A DNA stretch of 64,000 bases from Confluentibacter sediminis (GCF_003258355.1 NZ_QKPO01000006.1:62001-126000); one strand, 5' to 3'; shown: positions 26,627 through 36,519, numbered from the stretch's first letter. Notes: generated from the letters alone by a model not told the origin. A program made the numbers and translations.

Positions 26627-27927
26627 GCTAGTTGTAATTGGTTTTTATACGTTTTTTGAATCTCTCGCTCATAATGTTTGTAAAATTCTGGATCAAAGTT
26701 CGCTTCAGATAAATTTTTTATGACATAATCTATATCTCGATTTTCTGTGAGCCACCTATCAAAAACCTCATGGCGCATCCGAATTCCAAACGTATTGATG
26801 CCTAAAAATTGATTGGTATTTTTATCAAAAGCCATTGTGATGCACTTAGTGTCATCGTCGTGTTTCCAATGAAAATGAGATTCGTTATCAGATTTGTTTT
26901 TGTGGCTATTTACCCAGCCATAAGTTTGATATTCAATATCAAAAAACTTGGCAGAATTAAACCAATGTCCAGGATTGTAAGACATTTTATTACCGCAAAT
27001 GGTTTGTGCCAACACTTCTCCCATCATACGTCCGGTATACCAAACGGCTTCAATAGGTTTACGATTCCCAGTAGCTTCTCTTTGTTCAGCACAATCGCCA
27101 ACAGCGTAAACATCGGGGATATTAGTTTCTAAAAACCGATTGACTAAAACACCTTTATTGGTTTCTATATCCGAATTTTTTAAAAAATCAATATTTGGGG
27201 ACACACCAGCCGTTAATCCCACAAAATCACAGGCAATTTCTTCTCCAGTTTCTTCAATGATTATGGATTTTGCTTTGCCTTTGTCATCGGATATAATCTC
27301 TTTTAAATTAGATGATAATCGCAAATCAATATGGTGCTTTTTAATATGTTTGTTAATCATTTGACTTTCACCTTCGGGCAAAACACTATTCCAAAAACTA
27401 CTTTCGCGGACTAAGAATGTCACAGGAATATTTCTGGAACTAAGCATTTCAGCCAATTCAATACCTATTAATCCGCCACCAATAATGACAGCACGTTTAC
27501 AAATGGTATTATTTGGTGTAAAAACCTCTAAATTTTCTAAATCTTGTTTGCTGTATAAGCCTTGCACGCCGTTTAAGTCTTGTCCTTTCCATCCAAATTT
27601 ATTCGGTTTACTTCCAGTGGCGATAATCAATTTGTCATATTGTACATTGTCACCTTCAGAAAAAACAAGAGTTTTGTTTCTAGTGTCAATAGTTTTTACA
27701 AATCCTTTTTTAAGGTCGATTTTGTTTTTCTTCCAAAACCAATCTTCAAAGGGTTTAGTGTGTTCAAATGTCATGTGTCCCATATACACATACATAAGTG
27801 CTGTTCGGGAAAAGAAATAATCAGATTCAGCAGAAATAATAGTTATTTGTTTGTCGGAATGTTTTCTAATGTGCCTAGCAGCTGTAACACCAGAAATACC
27901 ATTGCCAATAATAACGATGTGGTCCAT
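26623..27927 (-). CDS. FAD-dependent NAD(P)-linked oxidoreductase
   Basis: A 434-residue pyridine-nucleotide-disulfide oxidoreductase-type flavoprotein. FAD binding is shown by GNGISGVTAA at the N-terminus and IPDVYAVGDCAE; NAD(P)H binding by IIGGGLIGIELAE at about 155. It resembles rubredoxin or nitrite reductase-type reductases but has no iron-sulfur or siroheme domain. It overlaps the downstream polyferredoxin gene by 4 bp, suggesting electrons pass from NAD(P)H to the membrane protein or the reverse. The C-terminal 110 residues (HWFNSAKFFDIEYQTYG onward) match no partner domain I recognise. Confidence 0.82.
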   Translation of the reverse strand: MDHIVIIGNGISGVTAARHIRKHSDKQITIISAESDYFFSRTALMYVYMGHMTFEHTKPFEDWFWKKNKIDLKKGFVKTIDTRNKTLVFSEGDNVQYDKLIIATGSKPNKFGWKGQDLNGVQGLYSKQDLENLEVFTPNNTICKRAVIIGGGLIGIELAEMLSSRNIPVTFLVRESSFWNSVLPEGESQMINKHIKKHHIDLRLSSNLKEIISDDKGKAKSIIIEETGEEIACDFVGLTAGVSPNIDFLKNSDIETNKGVLVNRFLETNIPDVYAVGDCAEQREATGNRKPIEAVWYTGRMMGEVLAQTICGNKMSYNPGHWFNSAKFFDIEYQTYGWVNSHKNKSDNESHFHWKHDDDTKCITMAFDKNTNQFLGINTFGIRMRHEVFDRWLTENRDIDYVIKNLSEANFDPEFYKHYEREIQKTYKNQLQLA

Positions 27928-28090
27928 AAGATGGGATTAGTTCAATATTTGTCGTAGGTTCTGTTAAAACCTTAAATTAGTATATTCATTTTGTTTAAAT
28001 TTAGATATTAATCAAAACTTATCATTCTTTTTTGTATATTTTATTTAAATGATTAATGAATAATAATTCTCATCTTAATTCTATGAAATA

Positions 28091-28123
28091 AAAAAGAGAC
28101 TGCTTTTTAAACAGTCTCTTTTT
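28091..28123 (-). terminator. intrinsic terminator of the B12-uptake operon
   Basis: A perfect 12-bp stem (28091-28102 with 28112-28123, core AGAGACTG) with a nine-base loop ends in T-run on either strand. It lies 11 bp beyond the end of the leftward lipoprotein gene. Confidence 0.85.
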
Positions 28124-28133
28124 TTGGTTTGTT

Positions 28134-29690
28134 TTATTCCAAGTTTAAATCCTTGAATCCGGAGATCTCGGTAGAAACTTCTCCTAGCCAACCTCCTTCT
28201 GCTCGATTAGAAGTATATACTTTTATAAAATCTATACCTTTTAATTCAACGGCTTTTCCATTAGAGTTTACAGCCCAACTGATATCTATTTGTCCCTTAA
28301 TATCGTTATTGCCCCAGTTATCTGCATATCCCCATTCATAGGCTGGATTTACCCAATAACTACCTGTGCCAGAGGTGTCATATACATTAGATTCCAAAAA
28401 TGTGCCTTTAAAGGTAACGCTTTCTCCTTTCCATAAAGGGTAGTAGCTTTGACTGTGAAATGAGTTTTTGGAAACATATCCCTTTTTACCTTGGTTATCT
28501 TCCCATGAAATATAATCAGGCACATTGCCAGAAGGCTCAGATTTTGGTTTGAAATAGGTGATCTCATAATTTTTAATGGTACTTGGTTTATTGTACTCTG
28601 AACCAGCAATTTCATACCATTCATCATCATCTATTCCATTGTCATTAGCGTCATAAGAAACCATGATAATTCCTGGCTCAGCCCAACTGCTAAGAGCGTT
28701 ACCAAGTATAACAAAATCATTTCCTTCTTTATTAATGATTGTATGGTCAAAGCCTATTTTAACATACCCTCCAAATCCACCTAAAGAGATCATGCTATTT
28801 GAAGTTAATTTTCCTTCAGCCATAACTCGCATCGTTTCGTTTGTATCTTCTTCTGTAGCTATAGGTAGTGTATTGATAAATTGACCAGGAGCAGGGAAAT
28901 ACTCTAAGACACGAGTGATTTTATTTTGGTAGACTTTGTCGTTAACAGTAACGATCAGATTCTCGGTTGTTTCTCCTACACTGTTTTTAGCTTTAAATTG
29001 AATATTATAAGTGCCTGCTTCTGAAAATACATATAGTAAATTTAACTCGGTTGAAAACTCTTTGTTATTTATGAGCCATTTGTAAGTGTTATTTGCACTA
29101 TTAGTAACTTGAGGTTCTATGCGGAACCATTTCATTTTATCTATTGTAAAACCATTGGTAGGTTCTAGGATAGTTATTTTTGGGACACTGGCTTCTATGC
29201 TAATGGTGCGATTATCAGCAAAAGTAAAAGTCATGATACCGTTGACTAAACTTATTGATGTAATGTCTGAACCGTCTTTTCCATTTTCTCCAGAAGCAGA
29301 TGTTTGAGTATCTATACCATTGATGTACCAATTACCGTTTTCTCCAATTACAATTTCAGGAGCTGCACCTTCATCACCAGTATCTCCTTTGGCAGATTTT
29401 CCTGTATCTGTGCCATCAATAATCCAGTTGCCATTTTCTCCTATTTCAATAAATGATGTGGTATTACGAACAGATAATTGTGAGCCATCACTCATAGTAA
29501 TAATGTAATAGCCTTCTTTTGTTTCATAATTGGTTATGTAAAGCCTATTGTTTAATGCGTCTAGCAGGTTTTTGTATTGTGCCATTTGCTCTTTTAATTC
29601 GTTAATGTCATCTTTCAGATTATCTATATCATCTTTATAACATCCTGTTAGCATGAATGCAGTGGTAATTACTAGTATTAATTTTTTCAT
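28134..29690 (-). CDS. surface lipoprotein with DUF4988-like, PKD-like and C-terminal beta domains; candidate BtuH-type B12 binder
   Basis: A 518-residue lipoprotein (LTGC lipobox, Cys17). A short coiled coil (about 20-50) precedes repeated G-E-N-G-N-W units around 75-145 typical of DUF4988-like domains, then a PKD-like segment (about 175-250), then a C-terminal domain of roughly 265 residues with DANDNGIDDDEWYE, a calcium-binding-like acidic loop. It is the last gene of the riboswitch-controlled operon, after a TonB receptor and a BtuG-like propeller. Surface cobalamin-binding lipoproteins (BtuH) are known in such operons in Bacteroides; assignment here rests on position and not on a recognised fold. 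Confidence 0.65.
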   Translation of the reverse strand: MKKLILVITTAFMLTGCYKDDIDNLKDDINELKEQMAQYKNLLDALNNRLYITNYETKEGYYIITMSDGSQLSVRNTTSFIEIGENGNWIIDGTDTGKSAKGDTGDEGAAPEIVIGENGNWYINGIDTQTSASGENGKDGSDITSISLVNGIMTFTFADNRTISIEASVPKITILEPTNGFTIDKMKWFRIEPQVTNSANNTYKWLINNKEFSTELNLLYVFSEAGTYNIQFKAKNSVGETTENLIVTVNDKVYQNKITRVLEYFPAPGQFINTLPIATEEDTNETMRVMAEGKLTSNSMISLGGFGGYVKIGFDHTIINKEGNDFVILGNALSSWAEPGIIMVSYDANDNGIDDDEWYEIAGSEYNKPSTIKNYEITYFKPKSEPSGNVPDYISWEDNQGKKGYVSKNSFHSQSYYPLWKGESVTFKGTFLESNVYDTSGTGSYWVNPAYEWGYADNWGNNDIKGQIDISWAVNSNGKAVELKGIDFIKVYTSNRAEGGWLGEVSTEISGFKDLNLE

Positions 29691-29708
29691 TTTTTAAAAT
29701 TTTAATTA

Positions 29709-30866
29709 TTATGGATTAATTATGTTTTCTTTTAAATTAAATGCAATATGGGCAGGAATATCCCCTGTGGTTACTGTGAATTTTAGGTTTTTATCTTTAT
29801 CAACACAGTATAGGGTTCCTGGAGATACATAGTCACCTGCGTCTGTTATGAAAATATTTTTAGAGACAGGGTCTACGGCAATACCATAAGGGGTTTTAAT
29901 GCTACTCCTAATAGTTTCGGGAAGAAACGAGTCCTCTAGCAATGTTTCAGTTTTTACATCTATCATGGAATAGTTGATATTCCAATCGAAAGTGGTATAG
30001 CTAAATTCAGATCCTATTACGTAGGCTATGTCATTGACAATAGTTAGGTTGGAACATGCAATGTCAAATGTTTTTTTTATGATATCTGTTTTTGTGTCTA
30101 TAACAAATAATTTTGAAGGAATCTCGTAATAATCGCCACGAGAACTTACATATAAGTCACCATCTTCATCAGCTTTTAGGTTGTGAAGATTAATAGCCAC
30201 ATCAATATCTTTGGTTTTTGTAAATGTTTTTAAATCTATAACAGAAATCGTTCTTTCATAGTCTGGTGGACTATAACCTCCAGAATTAGCTACATATAAT
30301 TTGTCATTTATAACAGACATTTCTTCGGGTTGTCTACCCACTTTAACAGTCCTGGATATGCTGAGTGACGTGGTGTCTATTTCAGCAACAAATCCATTTG
30401 GAGAGTCAGTTCCTAATTGAACCTCTCCGTCATAAGCACTTACATAAGCTTTTCCTTTTGAAAAGGTGATATATCTACAATTTTTTACATCGATAACTTT
30501 TAGTCTTTTAGCTGTTTTTACATCCATAACTTCTACTTTGTTAGAGTTATTAATTACAGCGTATAATTTTGATCCGTAAATACCAATATCATTTCCTACA
30601 TCGCCAAGACCTAAAGTAGATTCTGGGTTTGCTTGTCCGTAAACATTTCTTCTATAAGTTCCTGTTTCATAATCATAATAGTCTAATGACGATTTGTTCA
30701 TGTTCATATTGCCTTCGTTAAGCAAAAAAAATCCCTTTACGGTTGTTACAATTTCAGGAGGTAGATTTTCTTCTTCTTCAGGAATAATAGGATCGTCGGT
30801 TTGACATCCAGAAAAAGAAATGATAGCCCATGCTAGAATAGGCAAAAATTTGTGTGTTTTTTTCAT
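29709..30866 (-). CDS. BtuG-like beta-propeller lipoprotein (DUF5074/YncE-like)
   Basis: A 385-residue lipoprotein (FSGC lipobox, Cys21). The body consists of repeated blades of the YVTN/YncE type, with units such as NKVEVMDVKTAKRLKVIDV, KLYVANSGG and SVIDLKTFTKTKDI. It follows the TonB receptor gene downstream of a cobalamin riboswitch. In Bacteroides, BtuG is a surface seven-bladed propeller that binds cobalamin very tightly and hands it to BtuB; both the domain and the gene neighbourhood match. The function is inferred from this precedent. Confidence 0.75.
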   Translation of the reverse strand: MKKTHKFLPILAWAIISFSGCQTDDPIIPEEEENLPPEIVTTVKGFFLLNEGNMNMNKSSLDYYDYETGTYRRNVYGQANPESTLGLGDVGNDIGIYGSKLYAVINNSNKVEVMDVKTAKRLKVIDVKNCRYITFSKGKAYVSAYDGEVQLGTDSPNGFVAEIDTTSLSISRTVKVGRQPEEMSVINDKLYVANSGGYSPPDYERTISVIDLKTFTKTKDIDVAINLHNLKADEDGDLYVSSRGDYYEIPSKLFVIDTKTDIIKKTFDIACSNLTIVNDIAYVIGSEFSYTTFDWNINYSMIDVKTETLLEDSFLPETIRSSIKTPYGIAVDPVSKNIFITDAGDYVSPGTLYCVDKDKNLKFTVTTGDIPAHIAFNLKENIINP

Positions 30867-30902
30867 TGTTAATTATTTAGTTATTAAAAAAAGATTTTGA
30901 GA

Positions 30903-32963
30903 TTATAAGTTTATAGTGAGGTGGAATCGATAATTTCTACCAGGCATGGGAAAGTTTAATACCACATCATAATATTGGTTAAATAAGTTGTTTATTTCGG
31001 CTCCTATTTTTACAGGAATATTAAATAATTCTCCATCCCAGAGTAAGGCCATGTCACTTGTGTACCAAGGCTTTACATAATTTACGGGAATGTTGGCTTT
31101 TTGACTATATCTTTCACCTGTGTAGATAAAGCTATAGTTCATTTGCCATTTTTTCCAGTCTATAGACGATGTTAATGTGGCGCTATGTTTTGGGGTATAA
31201 GGAATTTGGTTTTTATAGGTTGTGCTTTTAGGAGTTATGTCAGTTGCTTTTTGGTACGTATAGCCAAAGCCTAAATCTACATACAGTTCTGAAGGAAGTT
31301 GAAATCTTAAATTGACATTGGTCTCTAAACCTTTAATGTCCACTTTACCTAAATTTATCATAGTCCATCTAAAAAGATTAGAAGAAGGCATTGCTATGAT
31401 TTTATCCTTTACACGATTATAGTATATGTCGGTTTGAAAAGATACAGAGTTTATAAATTTATGTGGCTCTATAACCCATGTTGTTCCTAAATTATATTGT
31501 GTCGTGAATTCAGGTTGTAATGAGCTATTACCAATAAAAGTATAATATAAGTCGTTAAATGTAGGCATGCGGAAAGATTCTTTATAGAATGCCCTAAGGC
31601 AAATTTTTTTTGTATCAAACGGTTGAAATGAAGCCGAGATAACGGGGCGGAATAGTTTTCGGTTATCTCCTTGTTGGTAGTATTTTACCTGTTCGTTTAT
31701 ATTAGCAACAAGTAAATTTGTTTGTATGGTAAGCCTGTCCCAGTCCATGTCACTAGATAGAACTCCTAAATATGAATAGCGAGTAGGGTATGGAAAACGA
31801 TAGAGATTTGCATCCAGTGTATTTAGAATAAAATCGGTAGCCAAAGATAGGCTCCACCAGTTTTTAAGGGCATACTGATTGACTAATGAAACGTAAAATT
31901 CATTTTGGTAATATTTGTTGTCTAAAGCACCCTCAGTGGTTTTGTAATCAGGATCTATATAGCGGTTATAATCTCTGCTATATTTTATATTTAAAAGAAG
32001 GTTATGATTTTTAAAATATGAATTTTCTAATAATCCGTGTATGAAAAAATTTCGATCCCATTGTCGTTGTGTGTTAGAAAAACGATTGGCTACAATGGCA
32101 CCTGGAAGCCCTCTTTCAGAATCGTATAAATATGCTTTTAGCATAGCTTTTCCTTTTTCACCTAATTTGGCATGTAGGGCCATTTCGCTTCGAAATGCTG
32201 TTATGTCACCATTTTGTCTAACAGCAGTAGTATCATATCCACCATCTTTTTTATATCGAAATTTGTATCGTCCATGTGCTTTTATCCACTCTGCGTTTGT
32301 TGATAAAGACAGTGAAGAGTTTAATTTTTGTTGGAAAAATACGGAGGGACTTATCAGTCCAAAAGAACCTGTTTTTAAGGATGTTTTTAAATGGTTTTTT
32401 TCTCCTAAGGCAAAATGCGGCGATTTGGTTTTTAAAAATAGCGTATTGGAAGAAAAAAATCCTTTTGCAGGCTGAAAAATGGATGATTTTTGTCCATTAT
32501 ATAATTCAATGGATTCTATATTGTCTAACGTATATTTACCTAGATCAACCTGCCCATTTTGAGCATTGCCTATATTCATTCCATCATAGAAAACAGCCGT
32601 ATGGGCACTTCCAAGACTTCTTACGTTAATGGTTTTTATACCGCCAACACCGCCATAATCTTTCAATTGTACACCCGAAAAGTATCTCATGGCATCAGCA
32701 ACCGAAAGACTGTTTAATTTTTCAAGTTGATGGCCAGATAAGATTTGAGCTGGCATCGCAGATTTCACATTAAACCTTTGTCTAAAGATGGTTGTGCTCA
32801 CTACAACTTCGTCTAATGTATAAACTTTTGTAGTGTCTAATTCAGTTTTTACAGGAGTTTTTAAAGTATTGTTCTGCGAATAACTAGAATTTATAAATAA
32901 AACCCCAGTCAAAACTAAGACAATAACTTTTGCCTGCAAACACTCGCGTTTACAGTAATACAT
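30903..32963 (-). CDS. btuB: TonB-dependent outer-membrane receptor, BtuB-like
   Basis: A 686-residue TonB-dependent receptor with signal peptide. The TonB box-like segment YTLDEVVVS lies near residue 48, the plug domain follows (INVRSLGSAHTAVFYDGM), and the beta-barrel ends in the terminal aromatic-containing strand NYRFHLTINL. It lacks the CarboxypepD-like extension and the SusD partner of glycan systems. A cobalamin riboswitch occupies its 5' leader, and a BtuG-like propeller gene follows, so uptake of vitamin B12 or other corrinoids is very likely. Confidence 0.85.
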   Translation of the reverse strand: MYYCKRECLQAKVIVLVLTGVLFINSSYSQNNTLKTPVKTELDTTKVYTLDEVVVSTTIFRQRFNVKSAMPAQILSGHQLEKLNSLSVADAMRYFSGVQLKDYGGVGGIKTINVRSLGSAHTAVFYDGMNIGNAQNGQVDLGKYTLDNIESIELYNGQKSSIFQPAKGFFSSNTLFLKTKSPHFALGEKNHLKTSLKTGSFGLISPSVFFQQKLNSSLSLSTNAEWIKAHGRYKFRYKKDGGYDTTAVRQNGDITAFRSEMALHAKLGEKGKAMLKAYLYDSERGLPGAIVANRFSNTQRQWDRNFFIHGLLENSYFKNHNLLLNIKYSRDYNRYIDPDYKTTEGALDNKYYQNEFYVSLVNQYALKNWWSLSLATDFILNTLDANLYRFPYPTRYSYLGVLSSDMDWDRLTIQTNLLVANINEQVKYYQQGDNRKLFRPVISASFQPFDTKKICLRAFYKESFRMPTFNDLYYTFIGNSSLQPEFTTQYNLGTTWVIEPHKFINSVSFQTDIYYNRVKDKIIAMPSSNLFRWTMINLGKVDIKGLETNVNLRFQLPSELYVDLGFGYTYQKATDITPKSTTYKNQIPYTPKHSATLTSSIDWKKWQMNYSFIYTGERYSQKANIPVNYVKPWYTSDMALLWDGELFNIPVKIGAEINNLFNQYYDVVLNFPMPGRNYRFHLTINL

Positions 32964-33082
32964 AAATTAAACTATTTGATAGTTATCAAATAGCTTTAAT
33001 GGATGAAATGAAATCAAATGTAACTTAGCTCATTTGCATTTGGTTTCAAAGCTTTATTCCACGAAAGCTCTAAAATTATATG

Positions 33083-33296
33083 CAATGGCAGGTATCCTGA
33101 CTTATTCCCATTTTAAACCGCCTTCCCACATCTGAAACAAAATGCAGTGGCAAAAGATTTGGCTTCAAACTTATAAAAGTAGTAGCCTGTTAAAATGTTG
33201 CATGGAACTTACAGTAACGGGTTTGTTCAGGACTTTCACCTGATTCCCTCTTCGTTAATTACGTTGTAAAACGTAGTTAAACCAATGCGGTGCAAA
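33083..33296 (-). ncRNA. cobalamin riboswitch
   Basis: The - strand shows the conserved elements of the B12 riboswitch: GGTGAAAGTCC near 33237 in the 5' part, then CCCGTTACTGTAAG, GCCACTG, GGGAAGGCGG, and the 3' B12-box AGTCAGGATACCTGCC (33087-33102). The order and spacing fit the family. It lies 120 bp upstream of the receptor gene start, in the sense orientation, and would shut off the operon when corrinoid is plentiful. Confidence 0.92.
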
Positions 33297-33300
33297 GATA
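33293..33300 (-). promoter_or_regulatory. -7 promoter element of the riboswitch operon
   Basis: On the - strand this reads TATCTTTG, a TAnnTTTG match placed directly at the 5' edge of the cobalamin riboswitch, so transcription would begin a few bases before or at its first stem. Confidence 0.45.
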
Positions 33301-33455
33301 GATAATTCATTTAATATACCCGTCTGGTTTTTATTAAATGATTAAAAATAATAGATTTTAAATAAAGCAGGATGATATAATTTTTATTGTAAGATTTACT
33401 GAAATTTTAAGAGGATTCCATCAGTTTGTTTAAATTTAAATATTAATTAAAGGCT

Positions 33456-34463
33456 ATGAAATTTTTCTATTCATTTTGTTTGTGTTTATTGTTGAGCGGT
33501 TGTAGAACAATATTATTGCCCAACACAAAAATTAATGGCGTTAGTTTTGTGTCTTCAAGAGATACTATAAATAGGACGCATATAGACCCCGTTGTGAATA
33601 TTCATGCCAATTATGCTTCTATCATGCCTTTTGGTTTTATCAGGAATTTAGAGCATCCCAAGGTTTTATATAATTGGAATAGGCAAATGTTCGGAGAAAG
33701 TAAATCCGGAATAAAACAATACATTCATAGTTTAAATAAAAGAGGTATTGAAATCATGCTGAAACCCCAACTTTGGGTTGCTCGCGGAGAATTTACAGGA
33801 TTAATAAAAGCAGATCATGAAGAAGCTTGGCTGGAACTAGAACAATCTTATACTAAATATATATTATATTTTGCTGAGTTAGCTGAAGAAGAACATGTGG
33901 CTATTTTTTGTATTGGTACCGAGTTAGAAGGGTTTATTGATAAGAGACCAAACTATTGGAAGCAATTAATTAAAAACATCAAGAAAATTTATAAAGGTAA
34001 ATTAACCTATGCAGCCAATTGGAACGAATATGATAGAGTTCCCTTTTGGGATCAATTAGATTATATAGGTATTGATGCTTATTTCCCTGTGAGCGATTTA
34101 AAAACTCCGACTTTAGAAGATTGTAGATTAGGTTGGTTAAAACATAAAGATACCATTCACGCATTTTCCATTATGCATGATAAACCTATTTTATTTACTG
34201 AATATGGTTATAGAAGTGTCGATTTTTCTGGAAAACAACCTTGGCGAAGTGATCGAGATATGAAAGAGGTGAACTTTGAAGCTCAAAAAAATGCGACTCA
34301 AGCACTTTTGGAAACTTTTTGGGGAGAAGATTGGTTTGCTGGTGGCTTTGTTTGGAAATGGTTTCATCATCCTGAACGTACTGGGGGTGAGGATGATTCG
34401 CAATTTTCGCCACAAAATAAACCAGCGGAAGCTATTATAAAAGATTGGTATTCGAAATATTGA
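33456..34463 (+). CDS. GH113-like (clan A) glycoside hydrolase lipoprotein
   Basis: A 335-residue lipoprotein (LLSGC lipobox, Cys16) with a TIM-barrel glycosidase pattern. The probable acid/base is the Glu in FCIGTELEGF (about 150) and the nucleophile the Glu in LFTEYGYRS (about 250), with WKWFHHPE near the C-terminus. The overall pattern fits family GH113 beta-mannanase-like proteins; many members annotated this way are uncharacterised. It is a single gene next to the divergent riboswitch operon and shows no link to the genes that follow. Confidence 0.72.
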   Translation: MKFFYSFCLCLLLSGCRTILLPNTKINGVSFVSSRDTINRTHIDPVVNIHANYASIMPFGFIRNLEHPKVLYNWNRQMFGESKSGIKQYIHSLNKRGIEIMLKPQLWVARGEFTGLIKADHEEAWLELEQSYTKYILYFAELAEEEHVAIFCIGTELEGFIDKRPNYWKQLIKNIKKIYKGKLTYAANWNEYDRVPFWDQLDYIGIDAYFPVSDLKTPTLEDCRLGWLKHKDTIHAFSIMHDKPILFTEYGYRSVDFSGKQPWRSDRDMKEVNFEAQKNATQALLETFWGEDWFAGGFVWKWFHHPERTGGEDDSQFSPQNKPAEAIIKDWYSKY

Positions 34464-34653
34464 TTCCCTTTTTTTGTCTAAAACTATTAAATAATAGTTG
34501 ACCCCAAAAACAGATGTTTAATTAGTTTTATGAGTATTTTTAAATTATTTAAAAGAAAAACCTACAATTTTTGTAGGTAATTATATTAAAAATTATATAT
34601 TTAGAGATAAGTTATATTTTGTTAAAATTTATAATTAATTATTCAGTTTTATA

Positions 34654-35409
34654 ATGAACAACCAAAACGAAGAAGATAATTCGGAAAAGTTTTTAGAGTT
34701 TCTGACCAATACAATTTACCATTTAGAAAATAACAATAGGCTAAATCGATTCTTTTCAGAGGACATACTGAGTGTTAATTTTCTTAATACAATAATTCAT
34801 GGTTATCCATACTTGCCTTTTTCAGGATCATCGTTGAGACCCTTCTGTTTAAACCACATACTTAATGATATTGTAATAAACAATAGAAAAAATATTATCG
34901 AATTTGGATCAGGTATTTCAACTATATTAATTGGCAGATTAATCAAAAAGAATAATTTAGATACATCCATAATTTCGATTGAGCATGATTTAGAGTGGTC
35001 TCAAAAATTATCACAATTACTTTCCAATGAGAATTTGGATGGGGTTGTTAGTGTTTTACATTGTCCCCTAGAAGAATGTAAATTAGCCCTCGACAATAAT
35101 TTATGGTATTCTACAGAGATTTTAGACTCAGTTACAGAGAGCAAAACTTTTGATATGATTATTGTTGATGGTCCTCCAGCTTGGATACAGAGTAAAGGCA
35201 GATCAAGATACCCGGCATTCCCATACATGATTGATAAATTAGATGAAAATTATTCGATTTATCTTGATGATGCTATGAGAGAAGGTGAACAATCCATCAT
35301 TAAATTATGGGAAGAAGAATTCCTGATTAAATTTAAACACTCAGGGAATTCATTGGCTTATTATTATAATGGTATTTCTTTTTTTACAGAGCCGTATGTG
35401 TATTATTAA
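34654..35409 (+). CDS. class I SAM-dependent methyltransferase-like protein
   Basis: A 251-residue protein with a Rossmann-type pattern: IIEFGSGISTIL (motif I), SIISIEHD (acidic end of beta-2), and FDMIIVDGPP (motif IV region). The DGPP motif occurs in methyltransferases of glycan and secondary metabolite loci. It is 190 bp downstream of the GH113-like gene and 18 bp before a glycosyltransferase gene, so it seems to start a four-gene cluster ending at 38207. The substrate is unknown. Confidence 0.68.
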   Translation: MNNQNEEDNSEKFLEFLTNTIYHLENNNRLNRFFSEDILSVNFLNTIIHGYPYLPFSGSSLRPFCLNHILNDIVINNRKNIIEFGSGISTILIGRLIKKNNLDTSIISIEHDLEWSQKLSQLLSNENLDGVVSVLHCPLEECKLALDNNLWYSTEILDSVTESKTFDMIIVDGPPAWIQSKGRSRYPAFPYMIDKLDENYSIYLDDAMREGEQSIIKLWEEEFLIKFKHSGNSLAYYYNGISFFTEPYVYY

Positions 35410-35427
35410 TCCCGATATTTATTATTT

Positions 35428-36519
35428 ATGTCATTAAAAAAGGGAATAACGGTACTGATATGTACGCACAATGGAGCCAATAATCTTCCAGAAACATTAA
35501 AACATTTGGCATTTCAAGAGTTTGATAAGGATATACCTTGTGAAATCATTATGATTGATAATGCTTCTACCGATAATAGTATAGATGTGGCAAGAAGAGT
35601 TTGGGCTGAACTTCAGGCAGATATTCCAATCGAACTATTTTTTGAACCTAAAAAAGGAAAGGAAAACGCCATAGATAAAGGACTGAACATGGCTAATTAT
35701 CAATATGTTATTATTTGTGATGATGATAATTGGCTTGAAAAAAACTATTTTCAAGTGGCTTTTGATATCATGTCTAAAAATGGAGACATTGGCATGTTGG
35801 GTGGGCAAGGCATTCCTGCTAAACATTTGGATTTACCTGATTGGTTTTCGGGAATGAAAACGTATTATGCTGTAGGACAGCAAGGCTTAATTAGTGGAGA
35901 GATAAAGCATTACCATCCAAAATCTAGATTTATTTGGGGAGCTGGCTCTGTAATTAATATGAAGGCTTATGCCTTATTGAAGCAATGTGGGTTTGAACGT
36001 ATTCTTACCTATGGGTTTGAAGGTAAGATCGCTAGGTCTGAAGACCTAGAACTCTCACTTGCCATATGGTTGACAGGCTATAAATTGTGGTACGATAGGA
36101 GGCTTATTTACGAACATGCCCTGTCGCAAGATAGACTTTCCTGGGAGGCTTTAATCCATATAGTAAGGATCTCCGCACCCGCCTACCACATTGTTAGAAC
36201 CTATGATATTCTTATTTTTACAGGAAAAGATAATGCGCCAAATAAAAGTTATTGGATAGATTACATTGTTTTTTCTTTAAAAAATCTTAAAACATATTTT
36301 AACTTTCCAAAAGACATAGGAACCATATTTTGCATAATTTTTGGGAAGCATAAGCGAACAATAAATTATGTCTCTCAAGTTAGAGCGTTTTACCAATTTT
36401 TGGGATTGCTGAAACTAGGAAAAAAATATGATCGTAATTTCAAAAAGATCAAACAATTACAGGTAAGACTAAGTGAAACAGTAGAAAACTATAACCAGAA
36501 ATTACTTGGTTGTCAATAA
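35428..36519 (+). CDS. family 2 glycosyltransferase
   Basis: A 363-residue GT-A glycosyltransferase: VLICTHNGANNLPE at the N-terminus, MIDNASTDNS, the metal-binding CDDDNW (about 95) and a later acidic motif SEDLELSLAIW typical of inverting family 2 enzymes. No membrane segments are evident. It lies in a cluster with a methyltransferase-like protein and a second, PLOD-type glycosyltransferase. It has no visible polysaccharide-export partners nearby, so it might decorate a lipid, protein or peptide. Confidence 0.85.
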   Translation: MSLKKGITVLICTHNGANNLPETLKHLAFQEFDKDIPCEIIMIDNASTDNSIDVARRVWAELQADIPIELFFEPKKGKENAIDKGLNMANYQYVIICDDDNWLEKNYFQVAFDIMSKNGDIGMLGGQGIPAKHLDLPDWFSGMKTYYAVGQQGLISGEIKHYHPKSRFIWGAGSVINMKAYALLKQCGFERILTYGFEGKIARSEDLELSLAIWLTGYKLWYDRRLIYEHALSQDRLSWEALIHIVRISAPAYHIVRTYDILIFTGKDNAPNKSYWIDYIVFSLKNLKTYFNFPKDIGTIFCIIFGKHKRTINYVSQVRAFYQFLGLLKLGKKYDRNFKKIKQLQVRLSETVENYNQKLLGCQ

